The position numbers and the translations under genes were made by a program. From Achromobacter sp. HZ34 (GTDB taxonomy: Bacteria; Pseudomonadota; Gammaproteobacteria; Burkholderiales; Burkholderiaceae_B), in assembly GCF_002209485.1 (NCBI RefSeq), contig NZ_NJIX01000003.1, forward strand, positions 682,001 through 746,000: DNA of 64,000 nucleotides, in the 5' to 3' direction. This document shows, piece after piece, positions 57,288-64,000 of this stretch. The notes under the pieces were generated by a model, which did not search any database, was not told the DNA's origin, and saw only the letters and a list, made by a program, of their open reading frames with translations. Every line of letters starts with the position of its first letter. The first letter of the stretch is position 1.

Positions 57288-57333
57288 GCGCACATTGAGC
57301 TGTTACCTGGCGCCGCTCGCGCCTATGCAGCCC

Positions 57334-57358
57334 AGCCCCGCCTCGCGCGGGGCTTTTC
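57334..57358 (+). terminator. Intrinsic terminator after the DUF2383 gene
   Basis: AGCCCCGC-CTCGC-GCGGGGCT (57334-57354) forms an eight-pair stem followed by TTTTCTTTTC. It ends the 56394-57287 unit. Confidence 0.82.
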
Positions 57359-57381
57359 TTTTCAAGGTGCTGGAACTTCGG

Positions 57382-57400
57382 TACGGCAATGCCGTATAAT
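57382..57400 (+). promoter_or_regulatory. Promoter with overlapping palindrome for the HTH gene
   Basis: TATAAT at 57395-57400 is a perfect -10 box. TACGGCA-A-TGCCGTA at 57382-57396 is a perfect 15-bp dyad that lies in the -35/-10 spacer and overlaps the first two bases of the -10. The -35 (TGGAAC at 57371) is weak. A repressor bound to the dyad would block this promoter, a typical autoregulation design for small XRE-type proteins. Confidence 0.6.
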
Positions 57401-57488
57401 TCCGGCCCATCCCCGTTGTCCGATCCGGAACGGCGGCCTGAAACAGGGTGGTGGCGTCGTGCCGCCGAGCCCGTGAATCGATCGAGTC

Positions 57489-57740
57489 ATGAAGAAAGTA
57501 GCCCCGCCGGCATGTTCCGGCCGGTGGCAGGCGTCGCATATCAGCGAGGCGCGTAGCCGTGTCGGCTTGCCCCAAGCGGATTTCGCGGAGTTGCTGGGGG
57601 TCAGTGTGCGTACCCTGCAGGATTGGGAGCAAGGACGGCGCAATCCCTCCGGCGCGGCCAAGACACTGCTGCAGGTGGCAATACTCCATCCGGAAACCCT
57701 GCGCGACCTGCCCCGCTGGCACGCGGACGAATCTGCCTGA
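57489..57740 (+). CDS. HigA/NadS-like XRE-family HTH protein
   Basis: An 83-residue DNA-binding protein whose HTH reads SRVGLPQADFAELLGVSVRTLQDWEQGRR (residues 24-52, in two parts: LPQADFAELLGVSVRT and LQDWEQGRRNPSG). The NPSGAAKTLL segment is typical of HigA/NadS-type antitoxins and related regulators. No HigB-like or other toxin gene was found within 200 bases on either side, so it is probably a solitary autoregulator or a remnant antitoxin. The palindrome at 57382-57396 is a likely binding site. Confidence 0.8.
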   Translation: MKKVAPPACSGRWQASHISEARSRVGLPQADFAELLGVSVRTLQDWEQGRRNPSGAAKTLLQVAILHPETLRDLPRWHADESA

Positions 57741-57801
57741 ATGTACGAATGAATATCTGCCGCACGGCGCCTGCCGCTGCGCGAACCTACGGTGAAATAG
57801 A

Positions 57802-59298
57802 TTGGAAATCCTGGAAAAATCCCGGCCCGGCGCGAGTGCCGATAACGCTTCCGGCAATGCTGCTGCGATCAACGCAGGTGGCAATGGCGGTGACATCGGC
57901 AAGATCGGCAACAACGGCGGTGCTAATGGCGGCCAGGGCGGCGGGGGCGGCAATGACGGCCAGAGCGGCCGTACCCCGCGTGTCGGCTTCGTCAGCCTGG
58001 GCTGTCCGAAGGCGCTCGTGGACTCCGAGCGCATCCTCACGCAACTGCGCACCGAAGGCTACGAAGTCACGCCTTCCTATGACGACGCCGACGTGGTGGT
58101 GGTCAACACCTGTGGCTTCATCGACAGCGCCAAGGCCGAATCGCTGGACGCCATCGGCGAAGCCATCGCCGAAAACGGCAAGGTCATCGTGACGGGCTGC
58201 ATGGGCGTCGAAGAAGCCGTCATCCGCAACGTGCACCCCAGCGTCCTGGCCGTCACCGGTCCGCAGCAGTACGAACAAGTGGTGCGCGCCGTGCACAGCG
58301 CCGCGCCGCCCAAGGCCAACCACAATCCCTACCTGGACCTGGTGCCCCCGCAAGGCGTCAAGCTGACGCCGCGCCACTACGCCTACCTGAAGATCTCGGA
58401 AGGCTGTAATCACCGCTGCAGCTTCTGCATCATCCCGTCCATGCGCGGCGACCTGGTCAGCCGCCCGGTGGGCGACGTGCTGAACGAGGCCGAGCGCCTG
58501 GTCAAGGCCGGCGTCAAGGAACTGCTGGTGATCTCGCAAGACACCAGCGCCTACGGCGTCGACGTCAAATACCGCAGCGGCTTCTGGAACGGCCGCCCGG
58601 TGAAGACCCGCATGACCGAGCTGTGCGCGGCCCTGTCGGACCTGGGCGTGTGGACGCGCCTGCACTACGTCTATCCGTATCCGCACGTCGACGAAGTGAT
58701 CCCGCTGATGGCCGAGGGCAAGATCCTGCCGTATCTGGACATCCCCTTCCAGCACGCCAGCCCGCGCGTGCTCAAGCTGATGAAGCGCCCGGCCTTCGAA
58801 GACAAGACGATGGCACGCATCAAGCGCTGGCGCGAAGCCTGTCCGGACCTGACGTTGCGCTCCACCTTCATCGTCGGCTTCCCCGGCGAAACCGAAGAGG
58901 ACTTCCAATACCTGCTGGACTGGATGACCGAAGCGCAGCTGGATCGCGTGGGCTGTTTCCAGTATTCGCCGGTGGAAGGCGCGCCCGCCAACGCGCTGGA
59001 AGGCCACGTACCCGATGAAGTGAAGCAGGAACGTTGGGAACGTTTCATGGCGCATCAGCAGGCGATTTCCGCCCAGCGCCTGCTGGCCAAGGTAGGTCGT
59101 GAAATCGACGTGCTGATCGACGAAGTCGACGAAGACGGCGCCGTCGGCCGCAGCAGCGCCGACGCACCGGAAATCGACGGCAGCGTCTACCTGTCGTCGG
59201 ACCGCGACCTGAAGCCGGGCGACATGGTGCGCGCGGTAGTCACCGATGCGGACGAATACGATCTGTGGGCCGACGAAGTCGATACGCCGCGCGCGTAA
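57802..59298 (+). CDS. rimO: Ribosomal protein S12 methylthiotransferase RimO
   Basis: RimO is a radical-SAM enzyme with two [4Fe-4S] clusters that adds a methylthio group to an aspartate of ribosomal protein S12. The N-terminal cluster cysteines are in [22 protein letters not shown] and VTGCMGVEE; the radical-SAM motif is GCNHRCSFC; a TRAM domain ends the protein. TTG 57802 (with GGTGA upstream) gives 498 residues and a Gly/Asn/Ala-rich N-terminal extension of about 55 residues that E. coli RimO (441 residues) lacks. No later start looks better. The gene follows the HTH gene by 61 bases and ends at a strong terminator. Confidence 0.93.
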   Translation: MEILEKSRPGASADNASGNAAAINAGGNGGDIGKIGNNGGANGGQGGGGGNDGQSGRTPRVGFVSLGCPKALVDSERILTQLRTEGYEVTPSYDDADVVVVNTCGFIDSAKAESLDAIGEAIAENGKVIVTGCMGVEEAVIRNVHPSVLAVTGPQQYEQVVRAVHSAAPPKANHNPYLDLVPPQGVKLTPRHYAYLKISEGCNHRCSFCIIPSMRGDLVSRPVGDVLNEAERLVKAGVKELLVISQDTSAYGVDVKYRSGFWNGRPVKTRMTELCAALSDLGVWTRLHYVYPYPHVDEVIPLMAEGKILPYLDIPFQHASPRVLKLMKRPAFEDKTMARIKRWREACPDLTLRSTFIVGFPGETEEDFQYLLDWMTEAQLDRVGCFQYSPVEGAPANALEGHVPDEVKQERWERFMAHQQAISAQRLLAKVGREIDVLIDEVDEDGAVGRSSADAPEIDGSVYLSSDRDLKPGDMVRAVVTDADEYDLWADEVDTPRA

Positions 59299-59340
59299 CT
59301 CGAAACGCCCGGCTGGCCGCACCTGATCGAATCAACACGA

Positions 59341-59372
59341 AATGCGCGCCACGGTTCTCCGTGGCGCGCATT
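59341..59372. terminator. Intrinsic terminator between rimO and the bacterioferritin-like gene
   Basis: AATGCGCGCCACGG-TTCT-CCGTGGCGCGCATT is a 14-bp perfect stem followed by six further T residues on the plus strand, ending rimO. The symmetric A-tract on the other strand is short (two bases), so the opposing gene is less certain. Confidence 0.88.
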
Positions 59373-59400
59373 TTTTTTCTACGCTACCCCTGATACGCTA

Positions 59401-59949
59401 TCAGCCCAGGAAGTCCGCCAGGTCGTCGGCGTGTTCTTCCTCGACGGCCAGGATCTGCTCCAGCAGGCGGCGCGTCGTGGGATCCTTGTCGCCGATGTAC
59501 TGCACCATCTGCTTGTAGCTGTCGATGGCGATACGTTCAGCGATCAGGTTTTCCTTGATCATGTCTTCCAGCGTGTTGGCCTCGACATATTCGGAATGGC
59601 TGAGCTTGCTCAGGCGGTCCGGATTCAAGTCGGGCGCACCACCCAATTGCACGATGCGTTCAGCCAGGCTGTCGGCGTGCTGCTGCTCTTCGGTCGCATG
59701 CTCGGCAAACTCGGCGGCGACCGGCTCGGCGTTCATGCCGCGGGCCATGAAGAAGTGGCGCTTGTAGCGCAGCACACAGACCACCTCGGTGGCCAATGCT
59801 TCATTGAGCAGCTTGAGCACCGTCTCACGATCCGCTTGATAGCTATCGGTGATGGCGCCGTCCTCGATATCCTGGCGCGCCTTCTTGCGTATGGCCTCGA
59901 CATCCATATCGAACTTGCCGTTGTCGGCCGAACGGGTGGGCATATCCAT
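59401..59949 (-). CDS. Bacterioferritin-like ferritin-family protein
   Basis: A 182-residue cytosolic helical-bundle protein with ferritin di-iron ligands: glutamate in ALATEVVCVLRYKRHFF, EEQQHADSLAERI, IAERIAIDSYKQM and VEEEHADDLADFL, matching the ExxH pattern of bacterioferritin. The 35-residue N-terminal part is polar and extra. ATG 59949 is chosen because AGGAGA lies nine bases upstream; the frame to 60204 is not conserved. No methionine equivalent to the bacterioferritin haem ligand was checked. It is divergent from the LOG-family gene. Confidence 0.87.
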   Translation of the reverse strand: MDMPTRSADNGKFDMDVEAIRKKARQDIEDGAITDSYQADRETVLKLLNEALATEVVCVLRYKRHFFMARGMNAEPVAAEFAEHATEEQQHADSLAERIVQLGGAPDLNPDRLSKLSHSEYVEANTLEDMIKENLIAERIAIDSYKQMVQYIGDKDPTTRRLLEQILAVEEEHADDLADFLG

Positions 59950-60202
59950 GGCGTACTCTCCTGATCGCGTTGCAGTGAATGGAACGGCGTCCTGCGACGC
60001 CGTTTCCGCGGATTTCCCGGTAATTTCCAGCTGCCCTGTTGAGCAGATAAGGGAAAGCCGGACCGCTGTGTGTGGACCTCCTACGCAAGCCCCGTGCCGC
60101 GGGTCGGTTGCCCCTGGCAGGACCAATTGAAAATATGCGTAAACTATCCCGCTTGCCCCGGGCGCGAACCGCCCGGCCCGGCCGACCATTTCCGACGTAT
60201 CC

Positions 60203-60784
60203 ATGGCACTTGAAAATATCTGCGTGTATCTGGGCTCGAACTCGGGCCGCCAGCCTGTCTATGTGGAACAAGCCGCCGCCTTCGGCCGCGAGCTCGCCCG
60301 GCGCGGGCTGGGCCTGGTCTATGGCGGCGCCCGCGCCGGCACCATGGGCGTACTGGCCGATGCCGTCCTGGCCGCGGGTGGCCGCGTCATCGGCGTGATT
60401 CCGGAATCGCTGGTAGCGAAGGAAATGGCCCACGCGGGCCTGACCGAACAACATATCGTCGGCTCCATGCATGAGCGCAAGACCATGATGGTGCAACGCG
60501 CCGATGGTTTCGTCGCGCTGCCCGGCGGCGCCGGCACGTTCGAGGAAATCTTCGAGACGTGGACGTGGGCGCAGTTGGGCATGCATAAGAAGCCTTGCGG
60601 TTTGCTCAATATCGCGGGCTTCTACGACAAGCTGGCCCAGTTCCTGGACCATGCCAAAGAGGAAGCCTTCATGCGCCCCGAACATCGCGCGATGCTGATG
60701 GTGGACAGCGATCCGGGCAAGCTGCTGGACCGCTTCGCGCATTACACCGCACCCACCGTTTCCAAATGGATCAGCCGCCCATGA
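60203..60784 (+). CDS. LOG-family protein (TIGR00730, cytokinin riboside monophosphate phosphoribohydrolase type)
   Basis: A 193-residue Rossmann-fold enzyme with the LOG motif PGGAGTFEE preceded by ERKTMM, which form the active site, and an N-terminal VYLGSNSGRQPVY. LOG proteins cleave nucleoside 5-monophosphates to base and ribose 5-phosphate. In bacteria other than plant symbionts the role is probably nucleotide salvage or turnover. It overlaps the following gene by four bases (ATGA). Confidence 0.9.
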   Translation: MALENICVYLGSNSGRQPVYVEQAAAFGRELARRGLGLVYGGARAGTMGVLADAVLAAGGRVIGVIPESLVAKEMAHAGLTEQHIVGSMHERKTMMVQRADGFVALPGGAGTFEEIFETWTWAQLGMHKKPCGLLNIAGFYDKLAQFLDHAKEEAFMRPEHRAMLMVDSDPGKLLDRFAHYTAPTVSKWISRP

Positions 60785-61335
60785 CCCGCCCGCAACCCAC
60801 CAGCGAAGCGCTGCTGCGCGATTACTTTCACGGCAAGGACGAGAACCGTCCGCTCTACATCGCGCGCGCCTTCGCGCCGGATGCGCGGCTGCGCATGATC
60901 CTGAAGACCCAGGCCATCGCCTTTCCCTCCGAGGTCGAAGGCGCGCCCGGCATCGCCGACACGCTGGTGCGCAAGTTCGGCCAGACCTACGAGAACGTGT
61001 ACACCTTCTATCTGGCTCGCCCGACCGCCGGCGCGCGGCTGGACCAGTTCGCCTGCGACTGGATGGTGGCCATGACCGACAAGACCAGCGGCCAGGTGCG
61101 CGTGGGTTGCGGCAGCTATGACTGGCACTTCCAGGCCGATCCGCACCTGGTGCGTGAACTGGCCATCACCATCGATGCCATGGAGGTGTTGCCGGCCGAG
61201 ACGGCGGGCGCGGTGTTCGACTGGATCACGGCGCTGCCCTACCCCTGGACGGACCGCGCCGCCATCAGCGCCGGCGCTCCCGCACTGGCGGCGCTGCGTC
61301 CGGTCCTGGCGTACTTGAACCGGGCCGATGCGTAG
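60781..61335 (+). CDS. Conserved protein, possibly NTF2/SnoaL-like fold
   Basis: A 184-residue protein. The centre alternates beta-type stretches (LRMILKTQAIAF, VYTFYLARPTAG, VRVGCGSYDWHFQ), which suggests an NTF2-like cone with a helical N-terminus, but this is a weak inference; the C-terminal 50 residues are Ala/Pro-rich. There are no obvious catalytic motifs. Its ATG overlaps the LOG gene stop by four bases, so the two are co-translated and probably functionally linked. The open frame upstream to 60595 is not coding. Confidence 0.6.
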   Translation: MTRPQPTSEALLRDYFHGKDENRPLYIARAFAPDARLRMILKTQAIAFPSEVEGAPGIADTLVRKFGQTYENVYTFYLARPTAGARLDQFACDWMVAMTDKTSGQVRVGCGSYDWHFQADPHLVRELAITIDAMEVLPAETAGAVFDWITALPYPWTDRAAISAGAPALAALRPVLAYLNRADA

Positions 61336-61427
61336 CGCAACGGCGTGCCGCGCGCAGGTGTTGCGCGGGCACGGACACGAACACTGCCACTGAGCACTGA
61401 AACGAAGCGAAGCGAGACGAACCGATC

Positions 61428-62054
61428 ATGAAAGTCGCTGAAGCCCACCGCATTGCCGATCTGGACACCTTGGCTGCCCTGTACGGGAAACCCAGCGAAG
61501 CGTCGCTGTTGAAAGAAACGCCGTATATCCATCCGCACTACCGCGCTTTCATCGAGGCGGCGCCCTTCATGGCGCTGGCCACCAGCGGCCCCCGCGGCCT
61601 GGACGTCTCGCCGCGCGGCGATCCGGCGGGCTTCGTCACCATCGAAGATGAACAGACGTTGCTGCTGCCGGACCGCCGCGGCAACAATCGGGTCGACAGC
61701 CTGCGCAACGTCATCGCCGATCCGCGTGTGGCGCTGCTATTCCTGGTGCCGGGCGTGGGCGAGACCTTGCGCGTGAACGGACGGGCGGATATCAGCATCG
61801 ATCCCGCACTGCTGGCGCGCTTCGAAGTGGATGGCAAGGCGCCGCGCTCGGTCCTGGTGGTGCATGTGGAGACCGTCTTCTTCCAATGCTCGCGTGCCCT
61901 GGTGCGTTCGCGCTTGTGGGATCCGGCCACGCAGATCGATCGCGCGGCCCTGCCCAGCACAGGCAAGATCATCAGCGACATCAGCAAGAACGGCTTCGAC
62001 GGCGAAGCCTACGACAAGGCATTGCCGGACCGGGTCCAGCAGACGCTGTATTGA
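61428..62054 (+). CDS. Pyridoxamine 5-phosphate oxidase-like flavin-binding protein
   Basis: A 208-residue protein of the PPOX/FMN-binding split-barrel class, near the MSMEG_1061 group. The core is FMALATSGPRGLDVSPRGDPAGFV, followed by LLLPDRRGNNRVDSLRNV and the DPRVALLFLVPGVGETLRVNG segment (quoted in part), a typical phosphate and flavin contact region. F420 or FMN dependence cannot be told. No neighbour gives a pathway; the gene ends at the convergent fmt. Confidence 0.85.
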   Translation: MKVAEAHRIADLDTLAALYGKPSEASLLKETPYIHPHYRAFIEAAPFMALATSGPRGLDVSPRGDPAGFVTIEDEQTLLLPDRRGNNRVDSLRNVIADPRVALLFLVPGVGETLRVNGRADISIDPALLARFEVDGKAPRSVLVVHVETVFFQCSRALVRSRLWDPATQIDRAALPSTGKIISDISKNGFDGEAYDKALPDRVQQTLY

Positions 62055-62137
62055 TCGCGACGGGCCGGGTTCTCGAGGGAATTCGGGAAATAGAGGCGGG
62101 ACCGGGTCCCGGCGCGGCTCGGCGCCGTAGCCCCGGC

Positions 62138-63073
62138 TCAGGGCTGCCAGCCGCGTACGAAGACGTCGACGGGTTGGCGCTTGCCGCCGGCTTTCTGCAA
62201 TTCCAGCAGACGCAGGATGCCGTCGGCGGTGGCGATATCCACACCTTCCGGCCCGGCATGCAGCACCGTACCGAGCGTGGCGTTGGCCGTCTGCGCCGGC
62301 ACCGCGCAGGCGCGCCATACCTTCACGGGATCATCCAGGCCCGGCAGGCGCGCGGTAGCGCCAGGCACGGGATTGAAGGCGCGCACTCGACGGGCCAGCA
62401 GTGCAGCCGTTTGCGTGAAATCCAGCGCCGCTTCGGCCTTGTCCAGCTTGGCGGCATAGGTCACGCCGTCTTCGGGCTGCGGTTCGGCGCGTAGCGTGGA
62501 AAGTTGCGCCAACGCTTGCACGATGGCCTGCGCGCCGGCGTCCGCCAGCGCGTCATGCAACTCGGCCGCGTTCTGTTCAGCGCCTATCGTCACGGGATGC
62601 ACCAGCAACATGGCGCCGGTATCCAGGCCCTCATCCATCTGCATGATGGTCACGCCGGTACGTTCGTCGCCGGCCTCGATGGCACGCTGGATGGGGGCCG
62701 CCCCGCGCCAGCGCGGCAGCAGGCTGGCGTGGATATTCAAGCAGCCGGCAGCGGGCAATTGCAGCACCCAGGTTGGCAGGATCAGGCCATAGGCGGCCAC
62801 CACCATCACGTCCGGCGCCACGGCCAGCAACTGTTCGCGGGCTTGCGCGGCTTCATCGGGATAGCGCCCGTCCAGGCGCAGGCTGCGCGGCTGGGCCACC
62901 GGAATGCCGGCGGCCAGGGCAGCCTGCTTGACGGGGCTGGGCGTCAGCTTCAGCCCGCGTCCGGCCGGACGGTCGGGCTGGGTCAGGACCAGCGGTACCT
63001 CATGGCCCGCCGCCAGGATGGCGTCCAGGGCGAGGCGGGCGAATTCAGGAGTACCGGCGAAGACGACGCGCAT
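62138..63073 (-). CDS. fmt: Methionyl-tRNA formyltransferase
   Basis: Fmt formylates initiator Met-tRNA with 10-formyl-tetrahydrofolate. The 311-residue protein has [10 protein letters not shown] at the start, the catalytic [17 protein letters not shown] segment with essential asparagine and histidine, and the [14 protein letters not shown] motif; the C-terminal tRNA-binding domain follows. It starts two bases after def, an operon arrangement that is nearly universal. The rsmB gene that often comes next lies about 6 kb away here, with unrelated genes between. Confidence 0.96.
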   Translation of the reverse strand: MRVVFAGTPEFARLALDAILAAGHEVPLVLTQPDRPAGRGLKLTPSPVKQAALAAGIPVAQPRSLRLDGRYPDEAAQAREQLLAVAPDVMVVAAYGLILPTWVLQLPAAGCLNIHASLLPRWRGAAPIQRAIEAGDERTGVTIMQMDEGLDTGAMLLVHPVTIGAEQNAAELHDALADAGAQAIVQALAQLSTLRAEPQPEDGVTYAAKLDKAEAALDFTQTAALLARRVRAFNPVPGATARLPGLDDPVKVWRACAVPAQTANATLGTVLHAGPEGVDIATADGILRLLELQKAGGKRQPVDVFVRGWQP

Positions 63074-63075
63074 GG

Positions 63076-63588
63076 TCAGGCCCGCAGCGCTTCGCGCTCG
63101 GCCTTGCGCAGCTTGGTCTTGATGCGGTTCTGCTTGAGGAAGGACAGGTATTCGACGAAGACCTTGCCGTCCAGGTGATCCAGTTCGTGCTGTACGCAGA
63201 CGGCCAGCAGGCCGTCGGCTTCCATCTCATAGGGCTTGCCGTCGACGCCCAGGGCCTTGAAGCGGATGCGCGCGGCGCGTTCGACTTCGTCGTAGATTTC
63301 CGGGACGGACAGGCAGCCTTCTTCGTAGGTCTTGCGCTCTTCGCTCTTCCAGGTGATCTCCGGGTTGATCAGCACCAGCAACTGGTTGCCTTCCTCGGAA
63401 ACGTCGATGGTCACCACGCGCTCGTGCACATCGACCTGGGTGGCGGCCAAGCCCACCCCTGGGGCGGCGTACATGGTTTCGGCCATGTCGCGCACCAGCG
63501 TGCGGATGCGTTCGTCCACTTCCGCCACCGGCTTGGCCTTCTTGTGCAAACGCGGGTCGGGATAACGAAGGATATTGAGCAATGCCAT
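63076..63588 (-). CDS. def: Peptide deformylase
   Basis: Def removes the formyl group from new proteins. The 170-residue metalloprotease has the three motifs [10 protein letters not shown] (I), EEGCLSVPE (II) and [10 protein letters not shown] (III) with the metal ligands Cys and two His. ATG 63588 (MALLNIL) is preferred over 63612. It precedes fmt by two bases and is divergent from dprA; the shared region 63589-63781 is AT-rich and must hold both promoters. Confidence 0.96.
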   Translation of the reverse strand: MALLNILRYPDPRLHKKAKPVAEVDERIRTLVRDMAETMYAAPGVGLAATQVDVHERVVTIDVSEEGNQLLVLINPEITWKSEERKTYEEGCLSVPEIYDEVERAARIRFKALGVDGKPYEMEADGLLAVCVQHELDHLDGKVFVEYLSFLKQNRIKTKLRKAEREALRA

Positions 63589-63781
63589 GACGTATTCCTG
63601 CCGCGGGGTCACTGCGGCAGGACGGAGTAGAGTGTGGGAATCCCGTAATGATAAATCATCAATGGCTTGATTTCTAATAGTTATCGGCTAAGTTGGGGAT
63701 AAAGGGGACGGAAGAAACCAGCCCTGCGCGATTCGGTCACGGTGGTGCTGGGGCGCCCGGCTCATCGTGGGACACTGAGTC

Positions 63782-64000
63782 ATGCCTCTTGTCCACGATC
63801 CTGGAGAACTCTTCGCCTGGCTGCGCCTGTCGCTGGAGCCCGGGTTGAACCCGGCCGATGCCTACGCCTTGCTCGGCGCCGTGGGCTTGCCGCAGCATCT
63901 GTACACCCACCCGGTCGCTGAACTGGCGCAATGGGTACCCGGACCGCTGGCCCGGCAGCTGGCCGCGCGGCCCGTTCCCGCATTGGCCGCGCGCATCGCG
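63782..64000 (+). CDS. dprA: DNA processing protein DprA (N-terminal part, cut by the window)
   Basis: ATG 63782 opens a frame that runs to the last base, 73 codons. It encodes ELFAWLRLSLEPGLNPADAY and ALLGAVGLPQHLY, the SAM-like N-terminal domain of DprA/Smf, which loads RecA on incoming single-stranded DNA during transformation. Position next to def-fmt is the conserved place for this gene. The Rossmann domain lies outside the window. Confidence 0.8.
   Translation, partial: MPLVHDPGELFAWLRLSLEPGLNPADAYALLGAVGLPQHLYTHPVAELAQWVPGPLARQLAARPVPALAARIA

Noticed and set aside
57301-57488. A HigB-like toxin gene paired with the HTH protein
   Set aside because: This gap holds a terminator and promoter but no frame with toxin motifs, and the downstream gap is too short.

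Overview
The window is a GC-rich, densely coded bacterial chromosome segment of about 60 genes. Protein sequences and gene order point to a betaproteobacterium of the Alcaligenaceae, Bordetella/Achromobacter-like. The reasons are three Bug-type tripartite tricarboxylate receptors without their permeases, argB beside a pyrimidine nucleotidase and slmA, and the trkH-trkA-ntrX-ntrY-DUF4390-rsmB block. The genus is an inference. No rRNA, CRISPR array, insertion sequence, integrase or phage gene was found. The dprA gene at the right edge is cut by the window.

Region by region: (1) 46-4418 holds an AldB/AcoD-type aldehyde dehydrogenase with its DUF779 partner, transcribed from a recognisable sigma-54 promoter and facing a divergent AcoR-like enhancer-binding protein. 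(2) 4578-14140 is a compact selenocysteine island on the minus strand: fdoG (in-frame UGA plus SECIS hairpin), fdoH, fdoI, fdhE, selA, selB and the tRNA-Sec gene selC. It encodes respiratory formate dehydrogenase and most of the machinery needed to decode its UGA; selD is not in the window. (3) 14373-24183 is a mixed region: acyl-CoA thioesterase, hybrid histidine kinase, GH15 glycosidase, topoisomerase IB, PPK2, an EmrB-type exporter with a MarR regulator that share an operator motif, and a class II aldolase. (4) 24331-27853 has an orphan metQ, then argB, a nucleotidase and slmA; argB is preceded by an attenuator-like leader. (5) 27921-33992 looks like a catabolic cluster: Bug receptor, IlvD/Edd dehydratase, GntR/FCD regulator, 3-hydroxyacyl-CoA-type dehydrogenase and FAD-linked 2-hydroxyacid oxidase.

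(6) 34072-41577 is core cell-envelope and secretion biology: gpmA-envC-ctpA-moeB on one strand and rhodanese-grxC-secB-gpsA on the other, in the enterobacterial yibN-grxC-secB-gpsA order. Short tandem repeats lie on both sides of grxC. (7) 41626-47748 has two more Bug receptors, trmL, comF, a BioC-like methyltransferase and a YbdK-type carboxylate-amine ligase. (8) 48057-56133 is the potassium uptake and NtrYX block with rsmB. (9) 56394-62054 holds small stress-type proteins, an orphan HTH regulator, rimO, a bacterioferritin-like protein, a LOG-type hydrolase and two small conserved proteins. (10) 62138-64000 is fmt-def with divergent dprA.

The genes are mostly ordinary housekeeping and accessory metabolism, and I see no gene cluster that is clearly an undescribed system. 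The observations most worth testing are the argB leader (a terminator with a competing 7-bp stem inside an arginine-containing mini-ORF), the hydrophilic insert in SelB, the NtrX that lacks its AAA+ domain, the paired MarR operators, the sigma-54 enhancer palindromes, the rhodanese without its catalytic cysteine and the tandem repeats flanking grxC.
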